A DNA stretch of 64,000 nt from assembly GCA_023257655.1 (NCBI GenBank), contig JALRBQ010000027.1, positions 1-64,000 on the forward strand, written 5' to 3'. The notes under the pieces were generated by a model. That model made no database searches. It saw nothing but the letters and a program-made list of their open reading frames with translations, and had not been told where the DNA came from. The position numbers were made by a program, and so were the translations under genes. This stretch comes from Pseudomonadales bacterium (lineage in GTDB: Bacteria > Pseudomonadota > Gammaproteobacteria > Pseudomonadales > Pseudohongiellaceae). Positions 18,173 to 28,785 of the stretch are shown piece after piece (the stretch's first letter is position 1; each line of letters starts with the position of its first letter).

Positions 18173-19033
18173 TCAGGCAGTGTAGAGATCTTCGCGTCGG
18201 TCTCTGAAGAAACCCCAGGCGCTGCGGTGTGTCCTCAGGAACGTGAGATCGAAGCTGTGAACGAGCACTCCTTCTTCTTTATCACCGAAGGACTCAACCA
18301 GGTCACCGCGATGATCGGCAATAAATGAATTGCCGTAGAATGATTGTGGTGCCCCGAGACCGGACTCGGTGCCGACGCGATTTGCTGCAACTACCGGCAC
18401 AACATTGGACACCGCGTGACCCTGCATTGCCCGGCGCCACGGGGCTGCTGTGTCAAGTGAGCTATCGTGAGGCTCTGACCCAATCGCTGTCGGATAGAGC
18501 AGGATGTCGGCGCCGCGCAACATCAGTTGTCGCGCAGTCTCTGGGAACCATTGATCCCAGCAAATACCGACACCTATCTTGCCATAGACGGTATCCCATA
18601 CCTTGAAGCCGGTATTACCCGGTCGGAAATAATATTTTTCCTGGTATCCGGGACCATCGGGAATATGACTCTTGCGGTAGACACCCATGATGTTGCCAGC
18701 ATTGTCCAGCATCGCGATGCTGTTATAAGTGTGTTGGCCATCGCGTTCGAAGATAGATACCGGTATGACGAGTTGCAGTGATTTTGCTACGGGCTGGAGC
18801 GCGACGACACAGGGATGAGTGGCGACAGGGTAGGCAGAATCAAACCAGCGTTCATCCTGGGTAGTGCAAAAATAAGGCCCTTGAAACAGTTCCGAAGGTA
18901 ATACCACCTGCGCACCACGCCGCGCAGCCTCTTCGATGAAGCCGATGGTTTTGTCGATGTTTTCCTTGATGTCGGAACCGTAGGAGGACTGTATTGCCGC
19001 TACCGTCAATTCCTGCTTTTTGTCTGATTTCAT
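18173..19033 (-). CDS. aguB: N-carbamoylputrescine amidase
   Basis: Nitrilase-superfamily enzyme hydrolysing N-carbamoylputrescine to putrescine, CO2 and ammonia. It has 286 residues from the ATG at 19033; a longer frame to 19162 lies inside aguA. The catalytic triad is Glu48 (LPSELFQG), Lys121 (YRKSHIPDGPGYQEK) and Cys158 (GICWDQWFPE). The start codon overlaps the last base of the aguA stop (TAATG), a sign of translational coupling. With aguA it completes the agmatine-to-putrescine route; the arginine decarboxylase that would supply agmatine is not in the window. Confidence 0.95.
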   Translation of the reverse strand: MKSDKKQELTVAAIQSSYGSDIKENIDKTIGFIEEAARRGAQVVLPSELFQGPYFCTTQDERWFDSAYPVATHPCVVALQPVAKSLQLVIPVSIFERDGQHTYNSIAMLDNAGNIMGVYRKSHIPDGPGYQEKYYFRPGNTGFKVWDTVYGKIGVGICWDQWFPETARQLMLRGADILLYPTAIGSEPHDSSLDTAAPWRRAMQGHAVSNVVPVVAANRVGTESGLGAPQSFYGNSFIADHRGDLVESFGDKEEGVLVHSFDLTFLRTHRSAWGFFRDRREDLYTA

Positions 19034-20025
19034 TACAAGGGCTCTTGTTGGGTTATGCAGTGGAAGGATCCGCCACCTGTAAGCAGGTGTGTCGACGGCA
19101 GCCCCACGACTTTGCGACCCGGAAACAGTGGCTGCAGTGCCGCCACCGCCTCGGCGCCACAAGCCGTGTCATAGGTTGGCACGACCACCGTCTCATTGCC
19201 AATAATGAAATTCATGTGCGATGCCGGCATTGGCTCGCCGTCTTCATCGCAGACAAGTCCGGGCGAGGGGATGGTGTGTACCTTCAGTCCCATGTCTTGC
19301 AGAGCGGCCTCGATATTTCCGAAGAGCTCCGCATTTGGATCGTCGCTGCCACTGGGAGACTGGCAGATGATCTCATCACGTGCGCTAAAGCGCGCGAGAT
19401 TGTCGATATGACCATCGGTGTGGTCGTTGCGCAATCCTGTTTCGAGCCACAATACGCGCCGACAATTGAGTGCGCGACGCAGCTTGGCTTCTGCTTCGGA
19501 TTGGTTCCATCCTGGATTACGGTTCGGATTAAGCAGGCATTGACGGGTTGTTAGAATGCAGCCATCGCCATTGTGTTCCAGCGCGCCACCCTCGAGGATG
19601 AACGGCTGTCGCACAATTTCGATGTTTGCGAATGTGGCGAGACTGTCGCCCACGGTATCGTCGCCAGGTAACGAATACTTGCCACCCCAGCCATTGTTCA
19701 GGAAACGAATCGCGACATGGCCATCGCCAGCTTTCGCAATAATGGGCCCCGTGTCCCGCAACCAGATATCGCCAAAGGCGGCATCAAACAGTGTGGCCTT
19801 ATCTCCAAGGGCTAATGCCGCTGATGCGAGCGCTTCCTCCCCGTTGCATAACACCTTGACTGTGTCCCCCGGTGTAAGGGCCAGGATCATGGCAGCGACT
19901 TCCTCGCGTGCGCCCTCGAGATCGGCTTCCCAAAGGTCGGGATGGGACGGCCAGGCCGTCCACAAGGCCCTGTGGGGAAGCCACTCGGCGGGAATGGTGA
20001 GGAATGACGAAGACGGATCAGACAT
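19033..20025 (-). CDS. aguA: Agmatine deiminase
   Basis: Converts agmatine to N-carbamoylputrescine and ammonia. The 330-residue protein belongs to the guanidino-group-modifying superfamily (peptidylarginine deiminase-like PAD_porph). It starts with IPAEWLPHRALWTAWPSH and contains the catalytic stretch ETGLRNDHTDGHIDNLARF, with the acid/His pair, and RDTGPI near 90-95. It ends GGGSFHCITQQ with nucleophile Cys323. It is first in the aguA-aguB pair. The gap to tolC (56 bases) is short, but tolC is upstream on the same strand, so read-through from tolC is possible. Confidence 0.95.
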   Translation of the reverse strand: MSDPSSSFLTIPAEWLPHRALWTAWPSHPDLWEADLEGAREEVAAMILALTPGDTVKVLCNGEEALASAALALGDKATLFDAAFGDIWLRDTGPIIAKAGDGHVAIRFLNNGWGGKYSLPGDDTVGDSLATFANIEIVRQPFILEGGALEHNGDGCILTTRQCLLNPNRNPGWNQSEAEAKLRRALNCRRVLWLETGLRNDHTDGHIDNLARFSARDEIICQSPSGSDDPNAELFGNIEAALQDMGLKVHTIPSPGLVCDEDGEPMPASHMNFIIGNETVVVPTYDTACGAEAVAALQPLFPGRKVVGLPSTHLLTGGGSFHCITQQEPL

Positions 20026-20081
20026 GAGGATTCCCTGACTCCTGAAATCAGCTGCCTGCTCAGGCCGGGCTGGTTGAAATC

Positions 20082-21482
20082 TTACAGAGTCTCTTCCTGA
20101 AGCCAGGCATTCAACTCGATGATGTCCTGCGGTGTCAGGATACCGGCGACCTGTTTCAGTATCAAACTGTCGAGGACGTAGTTGTACCGTGAGTCGGCAT
20201 ATTGGCGCAGCGCGCGGAATAGATTCTCCCGAGCCCGGAGGACTTCCACGATATTGCGTGAACCGACTTCGGCACCAAGCTCGGTCGCATCGAGTGCGCT
20301 CTGAGCCGAGGTAATCGATTGCTGACGCTGAGCGATTACCAGCACATCGGTATTCACACGACGATAGGCATTGCGGATGTTCTGGGTGAGCTGTCGCTTG
20401 GTCAGCTCCAGTGATTCTTTGGCGGCAATCACATTGTATTCTGCGGCACGGCGGCGTGAGCTGGCAGCGCCACCAGTATACAGCGGGATGCTGAGGCTGA
20501 GGGCCAGAGAGGTGCGGTCACTGGCTCCACCGCCAATCTGAATACCCTGACTGGTAATCGGTGCGGTCACTGAGTGGCCGAACTGCCCCGCCAGCGCAAC
20601 AGTGGGCAAGTGGTCGGATTTGCGGGCCTTCAGGTTGTTGCGCGAGGCCTCCAGATTGAACTCTGCCGCGGCAATCGCGAGGCTGTTGGAGTCGGCCTGG
20701 TTTTCCCAGTCATCGAGTTCGCCCTCGGCTTGCACGATGGGAAAGTCTTCGCGCAGCACTTCGATATCCGGATGGGGCTGGCCGGTGATGGCTTCCAGTG
20801 CCTCATATCGGGATTGCAGAATGTCGCGTTGCAAAATGGTCGTGTTGCGGGCCAGGTCGTAGGCAGCCTGGCTGTCATAAACGTCGGTGATCGTAACCAG
20901 ACCGACTTCCTCTCGTTGGCGGGTCTGGTCGAGCGAACGCAGGGCAGCTTCTTCTTCCTGGATATTGGTCTGAAGTGTGTCGAGTGCTCTCAACACATCA
21001 AAATAGGCGGCGGCAACCCGCATGATCAGGTCCTGCTCCTGCGCCGCCAGGTTAACGGCGGCTGCCTTGTCGCTGGCCTGGGCGCTCTGGAAGGAATACC
21101 AGGCGGCTATGTTGACCAGGCTCTGATTCAGATTGATGCCCCAGCCGTGATTGTTAACGCCGGGAGAGAAATCGTGGTCGTTTTGCACTCGAACACGCAT
21201 GGTCTCGCCGGTGACCGGGTCAGTGACATTGGCATAGACAGAGTCAGTAGGGCCGCTGGTGAGACGCGAAGTCGAGCCGCCAATACCGATAGTGGGCAAC
21301 AGGGCTGAGCGACTCTGGATGACGTTCTCGCGGTTGGCTCGATAGCTTGCCTCCGCCTGACGCAGGCTCGGGTCATTATCGAGCGCGAGCTGCAGAATCC
21401 CGTACAGATCGTCGGCATAGCTGGGCGTCAGGGTCATTCCACCGAGTAAGAAACTTCCAAATATCTTCGCTATTCGTCCCAT
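20082..21482 (-). CDS. tolC: TolC-family outer membrane channel protein
   Basis: Trimeric outer-membrane exit duct for type I secretion and RND efflux. The ATG at 21482 gives 466 residues with a clear signal peptide (MGRIAKIFGSFLLGGMTLTPSYA, cleaved near 23). The longer frame to 21560 adds a non-signal extension and is unlikely. Two repeats of the OEP domain are visible, with the periodic coiled-coil pattern around 120-200 and 340-440, and typical segments such as VAAAYFDVLRA, RQREEVGLVTITDVYDSQA and ELGAEVGSRNIVEVLRARENLF. The divergent thiC neighbour is the same as in Pseudomonas. No RND or ABC partner is nearby, so it is likely the general-purpose TolC. Confidence 0.93.
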   Translation of the reverse strand: MGRIAKIFGSFLLGGMTLTPSYADDLYGILQLALDNDPSLRQAEASYRANRENVIQSRSALLPTIGIGGSTSRLTSGPTDSVYANVTDPVTGETMRVRVQNDHDFSPGVNNHGWGINLNQSLVNIAAWYSFQSAQASDKAAAVNLAAQEQDLIMRVAAAYFDVLRALDTLQTNIQEEEAALRSLDQTRQREEVGLVTITDVYDSQAAYDLARNTTILQRDILQSRYEALEAITGQPHPDIEVLREDFPIVQAEGELDDWENQADSNSLAIAAAEFNLEASRNNLKARKSDHLPTVALAGQFGHSVTAPITSQGIQIGGGASDRTSLALSLSIPLYTGGAASSRRRAAEYNVIAAKESLELTKRQLTQNIRNAYRRVNTDVLVIAQRQQSITSAQSALDATELGAEVGSRNIVEVLRARENLFRALRQYADSRYNYVLDSLILKQVAGILTPQDIIELNAWLQEETL

Positions 21483-21828
21483 AATGTCTGACCTGTTGAC
21501 TTGATAAATTGTTAAATAAAGCTGGGCGAGCGCCGCTTCCGGTTGGCGGATTTCAGGCAAGCGGGCATTCTACACAGTGTAACCAAAAGTGACAATTGAA
21601 TCCCTCCCTTTGCGATGGGCCGCCATACCCCTATGAGACGTCGGCAGAGACGCGGGCGTTACATCGGCCGCGACAGCTGACAGCGTTTATCTTTTGACGT
21701 CGCGTGGGGCATAATGGTCACTCATACTTACCGTCTGAGCAGTGTCTTCACGACCTTCACGTTCTCCGCCAGTGCATGCCGACCGGGGACTTGCGTGGAT
21801 TTCCAGGTCATGACAACAGGAATATTGA
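21483..21828. other. Divergent tolC/thiC intergenic region
   Basis: These 346 bases carry no supportable gene. On the thiC side TTGACG (21694-21699) and CATAAT (21710-21715) look promoter-like, but their spacing is only ten bases. The TPP riboswitch hallmarks (CTGAGA, and the ACCC/GAACCTGAT and TAATACC segments) were looked for and not found. Confidence 0.5.
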
Positions 21829-23712
<1,884 letters not shown>

Positions 23713-23730
23713 GCCAGCTCGATCTCGTCC

Positions 23731-24873
23731 CTAGATAGCCTGGCCTTGTCGCCGTAGATGAGTCTCCAGTGCTTCGAGACAGGAATGTGCGAGCGCCTTG
23801 CAGCGTAACGGCGACCAGCCAAACTGCGGATCCGGCGTCGCAGTGGTATCCTTGAACGGCATCTCCAAGGTCATCGCAAGACAGCGGTAGATCGAGGCTA
23901 TCTGACCAGTACTCATGGTCAGGTTTGCCTCTCCCCGTGGCTTCGGTGGATAGCCATGTTCCGTCTGGAAATCGGGGTTCAGTGCAGCCAGTCTATTGCG
24001 ATAAAAATCCAGACTGGCCTGATCTGCCTCGCTCCAATCAATCAATCCCTCTGTACCGGCGATGAAGCAATACGGCAGTGACTCATCGCCGTGCACATCC
24101 AACAGGAAATCGACACCGGTAGCCTGCATTGCCTGCTTGACCAGGTAAACTTCCGGGCTGGCGGCCAGACTGGGATCTGCCCACTCGCGATTGAGGTTTC
24201 GACCGGCTGCATTCGTGCGTAAATGTCCACGTCGGCTGCCGTCCGGATTCATGTTCGGCACCAGGTAGAGATCACACAGTTCCAGCAAGCTGGCACTCTG
24301 GGTGCGCTCGGGGTCCAGCAGAGCTTCGAGGCAGCCTTCCATCCACCACTCGGCCATCGTCTCACCCGGATGTTGCCGCGCAATAATCCAGCACTGTTTG
24401 CGGGCCTTGCCGTGACCGGGTAGTGTGATCTTCAGCAGGTCCAGGTCCTGCCCGTCGAGGGTCTGGCCCAACAGGGTATGGTGGCAGCGAGGCGACAGCA
24501 GACTGCGCGCTATCAGGTCGTGATGGCGCTCCATCGAATAGGGTGCGAAATACGCGAAATACACGGCATCCTGATCCGGCGTGAAATCGATGTGCAGGAT
24601 GCCATCTCGCAGCGTTGTCGGGTGACGTCGCCAATTCTGCCGGTCATAGGAATAGGTCACGCGATAGTCAGAGAATCCGGGTGGATAGGCCGCCCCCGCC
24701 GCATTCAGGATCTCCAGGTGACACCGGGTACCGCGCACGCCACTCAATCGGAAATAAAACCACTGGTAAAAATCGGAATGGGCATCATTGCGGATTTGCA
24801 GGCGGATGGAGCTGGGATCGTCGCAGGCAATAACCTCAATATTTCCCGCATCGAAATTCTGGCTGATAAACAC
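23731..24873 (-). CDS. M14 zinc carboxypeptidase, cytosolic (CCP/Nna1-like) type
   Basis: Metallocarboxypeptidase of the M14D branch, related to eukaryotic tubulin deglutamylases; bacterial substrates are unknown. A strong site, CAGGAGA, precedes the GTG at 24873, giving MFISQNFDAGNIEV, the usual family start, so I prefer it to the GTG at 24891. The protein has 380 residues: an N-terminal beta-sandwich domain (about 1-115), then the peptidase domain. Zinc ligands are His168 and Glu171 (RQHPGETMAEWW) and His261 (DVHGDE). NMNPDGSRRGHLRTNAAG with GRNLNREW gives the substrate-binding residues, and the catalytic Glu is near 337 (MTLEMPF). There is no signal peptide. It converges on thiC with an 18-base gap. 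Confidence 0.88.
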   Translation of the reverse strand: MFISQNFDAGNIEVIACDDPSSIRLQIRNDAHSDFYQWFYFRLSGVRGTRCHLEILNAAGAAYPPGFSDYRVTYSYDRQNWRRHPTTLRDGILHIDFTPDQDAVYFAYFAPYSMERHHDLIARSLLSPRCHHTLLGQTLDGQDLDLLKITLPGHGKARKQCWIIARQHPGETMAEWWMEGCLEALLDPERTQSASLLELCDLYLVPNMNPDGSRRGHLRTNAAGRNLNREWADPSLAASPEVYLVKQAMQATGVDFLLDVHGDESLPYCFIAGTEGLIDWSEADQASLDFYRNRLAALNPDFQTEHGYPPKPRGEANLTMSTGQIASIYRCLAMTLEMPFKDTTATPDPQFGWSPLRCKALAHSCLEALETHLRRQGQAI

Positions 24874-24938
24874 GAAATCTCCTGATGGCACGTCGTCTAA
24901 AAAGAGAGGGCGGTAGTATGACTTTGCTGGTGCGGATT

Positions 24939-24947
24939 TGCTATCAT
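24939..24947 (+). promoter_or_regulatory. Extended -10 promoter of aroG
   Basis: TGCTATCAT gives the TGn extension and a five-of-six -10 hexamer. Transcription would begin near 24954, which places the first usable starts at 24975 or 24981 and argues against the longer frame opening at 24885. Confidence 0.5.
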
Positions 24948-24974
24948 TGCCGCCCCAAATTATCCCGTGGACAC

Positions 24975-26045
24975 ATGCTAATGTTGGCAGTTACTGACAA
25001 TCTTAATATCGCGTCAAATATCGCGTTGCTTACACCGGAGCAACTGAAAGCCGAACTGCCCCTGGCTGGCTCGGCGCTCGCTGCTGTACAGCAAGCGCGG
25101 CAGACGATTTTTTCCATCCTGGATCGCAAGGACCCGCGACTGTTTATCGTTGTCGGACCCTGTTCGATTCATGACGTCGATGCCGCGATGGACTATGCGG
25201 CGCGGTTGAAGCAGTTGTCCGAACAAGTGAAGGATACCTTGTATCTCGTCATGCGTGTGTATTTTGAGAAACCGCGTACGTCGATTGGCTGGAAAGGATT
25301 GATCAATGATCCCTATCTGGATGATTCCTTCAAGATCGAAGACGGCTTGCGCAAGGGACGCAAATTGCTGCTGGATATTGTCGAAACCGGATTGCCAACC
25401 TCCACAGAGGCGCTCGATCCCATCTCTCCACAATACCTTCAAGACATCATTGCCTGGTCGGCAATCGGGGCCCGCACTACGGAATCCCAAACCCATCGTG
25501 AAATGTCATCAGGGCTTTCTTCGGCGATCGGATTCAAGAATGGTACTGATGGCGGACTCATGGTGGCAGTCAATGCCATGCAGTCAGTCTCCAATCCGCA
25601 TCGTTTTCTTGGAATCAATGAACAGGGACAAGTCTCAGTCGTCACGACCAAAGGGAATCCCTATGCGCATGTCGTGCTGCGAGGTGGCAGCAATGGTCCA
25701 AATTACGACACCGTCCATGTGACCCAGTGCGAGAAAGCACTGCGTGATGGTGGTGTGAGCACTAACATCATGATCGATTGCAGTCACGCCAACTCCAGCA
25801 AAGATCCCGATGTGCAACCGTTGGTGCTGAAAGACATTACGCACCAGATTCTGGAAGGCAACAAGTCAATCATCGGCGTAATGCTCGAAAGCAACATCAA
25901 CGCCGGTAATCAGTCCATCCCCAAGGACCTCTCACAATTAAAATATGGGGTGTCGGTAACGGATGCCTGCATGGACTGGAACACAACCGAGAAAGCAATA
26001 CTGGAGATGGCCGAAAAACTGCGGCCAGTACTGGCGACTCGCTAG
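24975..26045 (+). CDS. aroG: 3-deoxy-7-phosphoheptulonate (DAHP) synthase, class I
   Basis: First step of the shikimate pathway: phosphoenolpyruvate plus erythrose 4-phosphate to DAHP. It is a metal-dependent AroF/G/H type protein of about 356 residues. Signatures are VGPCSIHD, VMRVYFEKPRTSIGWKGLINDP, GARTTESQTHREMSSGLS, GFKNGTDG, HVVLRGG, MIDCSHANSSKD and GVSVTDACMDWN. The start is uncertain between ATG 24975 and ATG 24981. The promoter position and family N-termini exclude the ORF opening at 24885. The feedback-inhibiting amino acid (Phe, Tyr or Trp) cannot be assigned safely by eye, so the symbol is provisional. Confidence 0.93.
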   Translation: MLMLAVTDNLNIASNIALLTPEQLKAELPLAGSALAAVQQARQTIFSILDRKDPRLFIVVGPCSIHDVDAAMDYAARLKQLSEQVKDTLYLVMRVYFEKPRTSIGWKGLINDPYLDDSFKIEDGLRKGRKLLLDIVETGLPTSTEALDPISPQYLQDIIAWSAIGARTTESQTHREMSSGLSSAIGFKNGTDGGLMVAVNAMQSVSNPHRFLGINEQGQVSVVTTKGNPYAHVVLRGGSNGPNYDTVHVTQCEKALRDGGVSTNIMIDCSHANSSKDPDVQPLVLKDITHQILEGNKSIIGVMLESNINAGNQSIPKDLSQLKYGVSVTDACMDWNTTEKAILEMAEKLRPVLATR

Positions 26046-26064
26046 TCGCGTAATACGTCTCATT

Positions 26065-26604
26065 TCAGAATGATGAGCCTGGACGCGACAGAAACTCGAG
26101 TTCTTCGGCAGTTGATTCGCGTCCCAGAATGGCATTGCGATGCGGGTAACGCCCAAAGCGTTCAATAATTTCCTTGTGCTTCAACTCGAAATGCAGATTG
26201 TCTTCGAGTCCCGCCTGATTGAACAGAAACACAGCAATCTCGTGAATCTCGAGTGACTCACTGTGCATGAATGGCATGTACAGAAAAGCGCGCTGCGAGT
26301 TATCCAGCTCGTTGTCGAGCTTGCGCCTGATCGCTTCCTGCGCCAATACCAAAGCCAGCGGGTCATAGGCAAAGGCTTCGGGGGTATCCCGAAACATGTT
26401 CCGTGAGAACTGATCGAGTACGATGATCTCGGCCAGCGCGTCGAGTGGGTGTTCACGCCAGGTATAAAGCAGACCCAAGCGTGCTCGCTGATGCACGTCA
26501 AGGAAACGGGTTCTGATCAATTCATCGAAGTCGAGGTCTTTGGCAAAGCGTTTTCGGGGTTCGATTTCATGAAACCAGAACTGGATGATGTCGGTGGCGG
26601 CCAA
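26065..26604 (-). CDS. DUF924 family protein
   Basis: Cytoplasmic protein of 179 residues belonging to the uncharacterised DUF924 family (all-helical, TPR-like fold). The family pattern is clear: an FWFHE segment near the start, then FAKDLDFDELIRTRF, LDQFSRNMFR, FAYDPLAL, the YMPFMHSESLEIHE stretch and GRYPHRNAILGRESTAEE at the C-terminus. The molecular function is not known to me. It is convergent with aroG (19-base gap). A small inverted repeat with gatcg/cgatc arms lies around 26637-26653, upstream of its start. Confidence 0.88.
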   Translation of the reverse strand: MAATDIIQFWFHEIEPRKRFAKDLDFDELIRTRFLDVHQRARLGLLYTWREHPLDALAEIIVLDQFSRNMFRDTPEAFAYDPLALVLAQEAIRRKLDNELDNSQRAFLYMPFMHSESLEIHEIAVFLFNQAGLEDNLHFELKHKEIIERFGRYPHRNAILGRESTAEELEFLSRPGSSF

Positions 26605-26731
26605 GGTGAGTTTCCCGGATTGCTATCGTACGCAAAGATCGTCCAAAACGATCGTACTAACAGGGTATCGACTGAATTCGGTGGCAGAATAGATTCACTC
26701 TGGCGGCGGCAGTTTTGACTTGCCAGAAACG

Positions 26732-26759
26732 GAGAGAGGCCGGTAAGCCGACCTCTCTC
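26732..26759 (-). terminator. Stem-loop after the GST gene
   Basis: GAGAGAGG (26732-26739) pairs perfectly with CCTCTCTC (26752-26759), and three more inner pairs (cgg/ccg) close a four-base loop. It begins 22 bases after the GST stop on the minus strand. The following T-run is poor, so it is a terminator candidate or an mRNA-end stabiliser. Confidence 0.5.
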
Positions 26760-26780
26760 GGGACGAAGGTAGCAAGGGAT

Positions 26781-27440
26781 CTAGCCGTAGCTGCCATGGA
26801 CGACAGACAGCGCTTCCTTTTCCCGGCGGCCCAGCGTAATCCATTTCTGGACGAAGGGGTTGTCGAGTAGGGTTTGCATATAGATATGGGCTTCTTCACT
26901 GAGCTCCGCACCATAAGCGTTAAAGCTGACGGCAACAGGAGCAAACAGGCAATCGGCGATGGAGAAACGGCCATAGAGATAGTTCCCGTTCTCACCAAAA
27001 CGGCGACGGCAACAGGCCCAGATCGCATCGATGCGGGCTATTTCCTCCGACAGTTTTTCGGAAGGGGTGAGGGTATAGGATGCCTTGCAGTTCATTGGCC
27101 AATCGGCTTTCAGAATCGGGAAGCCAGAGTGAATCTCCGCGCTGACTGAGCGCGCTGAAGCTCGGCGCTTCGGGTGCGAGGGCCATCCACCCCGGTTTAA
27201 TAATTCTTCAGAGATGTACTCGCAAATCGACAGCGAATCCCACACGGTGATGTCCTTGTGCAATAACACCGGCACCTTGAGTGAAGGCGAGTAGGGTCCA
27301 AGTTTTTCCGCCGTATTGTCCTGATACAGAGCGATCTGAATTTCTTCAAACTCGATATCGAACATTTTCAGCAAGAGCCAGGGGCACATAGACCAGGATG
27401 AATAATTCTTGTTGCCGATCACCAATCTCAACGTCTTCAT
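26781..27440 (-). CDS. Glutathione S-transferase family protein
   Basis: Two-domain GST-fold protein of 219 residues. The N-terminal thioredoxin-like domain has LVIGNKNYSSWSMCPWLLLK, with the Ser-rich start typical of zeta/tau-like bacterial GSTs (Ser15/Ser17 candidates for the thiol-activating residue), followed by the cis-Pro segment LKVPVLLHKD and WDSLSICEYI for glutathione contacts. The helical C-terminal domain contains YLYGRFSIADCLFAPVA, the conserved N-capping region. It starts at ATG 27440 and is probably monocistronic. The physiological substrate is unknown; detoxification or a redox role are equally possible. Confidence 0.88.
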   Translation of the reverse strand: MKTLRLVIGNKNYSSWSMCPWLLLKMFDIEFEEIQIALYQDNTAEKLGPYSPSLKVPVLLHKDITVWDSLSICEYISEELLNRGGWPSHPKRRASARSVSAEIHSGFPILKADWPMNCKASYTLTPSEKLSEEIARIDAIWACCRRRFGENGNYLYGRFSIADCLFAPVAVSFNAYGAELSEEAHIYMQTLLDNPFVQKWITLGRREKEALSVVHGSYG

Positions 27441-27470
27441 TGGACGGACTCCTCTTCTGTTCTGGTGCTG

Positions 27471-28247
27471 TTATCTGCCTTCCGGATTCTGGGTCAACAT
27501 CTGCTTACTGGCATCTCGCAGTCTGACGATGACCCGACGGTCAAAGAAATCGGATTCGAGGTTCTGCTCTGCTTGCAACGGCTTTGCCTCGCCGTACGCC
27601 ACAGTAGTCATTGCAGCGTCGGCGATTCCTTGATGCTCCAGATAGTGTTTGACAGCAGCGCCTCGTGCGCGTGACAACAGCAAATTACGCTCGGCATCGC
27701 CGTTGCGATCGGCATATCCGGTAATTTCCACGACGGCCGTCGGCATCTGTCGAGCGAGTCGGACCAAACTCTGCAACTGTTCCTCAAACTGCGGTTCTAT
27801 GGTGCTGGAACCGGATCGAAAATGCAGTGACAGGACAGTGTTGTCACAACAGGGCGCAACACTCTGCGTCTCAAATCGTGTCGGTTGCACTGCAGAAGTT
27901 CCCGTGTTCAGGGTTTCCAATTGGGACTTCGCCAACTGATAATTGCGTCGCAGTGCGTCAGTCTCCTCATGTTGCTGCGCGAGCATAAGTTGCAACTCAT
28001 AGATGTTCGCCTGCATATCGCCTACGCGTTGTTTGGCATTCCAGCCATCACCCATGAATGCACCGAGAGCACCTCCGACGATCGCACCAGGCGGACCGCC
28101 GACGAGACTGCCGAAGACGATGCCGCTAAAAAACCCCGTGGTTTCTTCTTTGCTGGCAACCTGTGTGTACTGGTTCTCGCCTTGATCTGCTTGCGCCGTG
28201 ACGCTGGCTACTGCGAGTGCGATAGCGAGGAATGCGTGTCTGTTCAT
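27471..28247 (-). CDS. pdsO: Sortase-associated OmpA-like protein PdsO
   Basis: Outer-membrane/periplasmic OmpA-type protein of 258 residues. It has a signal peptide (1-20), a glycine-zipper segment (41-67) able to insert in a membrane, a coiled-coil stretch (about 75-115), and an OmpA peptidoglycan-binding domain (136-245) with GYADRNGD (177-184), LSRARGAAVKHYL and DFFDRRV (233-239). The combination of glycine zipper plus this OmpA domain ending in NLESDFFDRRV is that of PdsO, a component of the proteobacterial dedicated sortase system. The matching sensor kinase and regulator lie just beyond a 538-base gap, divergently. I infer PdsO from family pattern; a generic OmpA-C protein is the alternative. 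Confidence 0.78.
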   Translation of the reverse strand: MNRHAFLAIALAVASVTAQADQGENQYTQVASKEETTGFFSGIVFGSLVGGPPGAIVGGALGAFMGDGWNAKQRVGDMQANIYELQLMLAQQHEETDALRRNYQLAKSQLETLNTGTSAVQPTRFETQSVAPCCDNTVLSLHFRSGSSTIEPQFEEQLQSLVRLARQMPTAVVEITGYADRNGDAERNLLLSRARGAAVKHYLEHQGIADAAMTTVAYGEAKPLQAEQNLESDFFDRRVIVRLRDASKQMLTQNPEGR

Positions 28248-28785
28248 GTTTCTGGGTCCTGTGTCTGAGGTTTCGGTGGATGCGTTCTCATGCTGGTTAC
28301 TGTGTTTGTGTTTCGTTTACTCGTTTACTATTCACGCCTGAAGTTTGATGTTCATATCTGAGATCAAAGTTGTCCTTTTGCTTCCTGTTGCTTTAAGTTG
28401 CTTGCAGTTGCTTTCGGTTATTTGCAGTTACTTGCAGTTATTTGCAGTTACTAACTGCTACTAGCTACCTCCTGCTACTCGCAGCATTTCCGGCGTTTGC
28501 TCTCTGTCACTGTCCTGTCTTTCAGATTGCTGACAAAAAAGAGGTAGGTTCTAGGCTGCTGTCAGGCGTCGATGTCTCGGGGAGCCTTGCTGCTCCCGGT
28601 TGTCATGGGAGTTTGTATTAAACCTGACGTTTATTGCTTGCGCAGGCGCGGAAAAGGGCTATGTGCTGATTAAATATGGCAGAATAATGACATTTGACGG
28701 AGGCGCGTCGTGCGCGCTCTGTTTCCTCAGGCAATTGCGGTATAGTCGCCGCTAAATTCCTGTAACCCGTAGAGAAAACCCGAAA
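28248..28785. other. 538-base divergent region between pdsO and pdsR
   Basis: No coding frame of 60 codons or more is supportable here, and no sortase-like TLxTC motif was seen in the longer frames. It holds a 10-bp tandem array (28387-28466), a pair of gtttactcgtttac repeats (28314-28327), and near the pdsR end TATAGT (28741-28746) as a possible -10 element, 40 bases before the pdsR start. Confidence 0.5.
28387..28466. repeat. 10-bp degenerate tandem repeat, eight units
   Basis: Eight units of exactly ten bases begin at 28387, 28397, 28407, 28417, 28427, 28437, 28447 and 28457, following the pattern GTT(G/A)(C/T)TTGCA. The fifth and sixth units differ at one base. The array ends about 140 bases upstream of pdsO (minus strand) and 320 bases upstream of pdsR. 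The helical-turn period recalls the arrays elsewhere in this window. Confidence 0.85.

Noticed and set aside
21560-21828. TPP riboswitch before thiC
   Set aside because: The conserved CTGAGA and the downstream pairing segments are absent by eye.
28387-28466. CRISPR array
   Set aside because: Units are contiguous 10-mers without spacers, and no cas gene is present.
28248-28785. Remnant sortase gene between pdsO and pdsR
   Set aside because: No frame of useful length and no sortase motif seen in either strand; the region is mainly repeats and promoter-like sequence.
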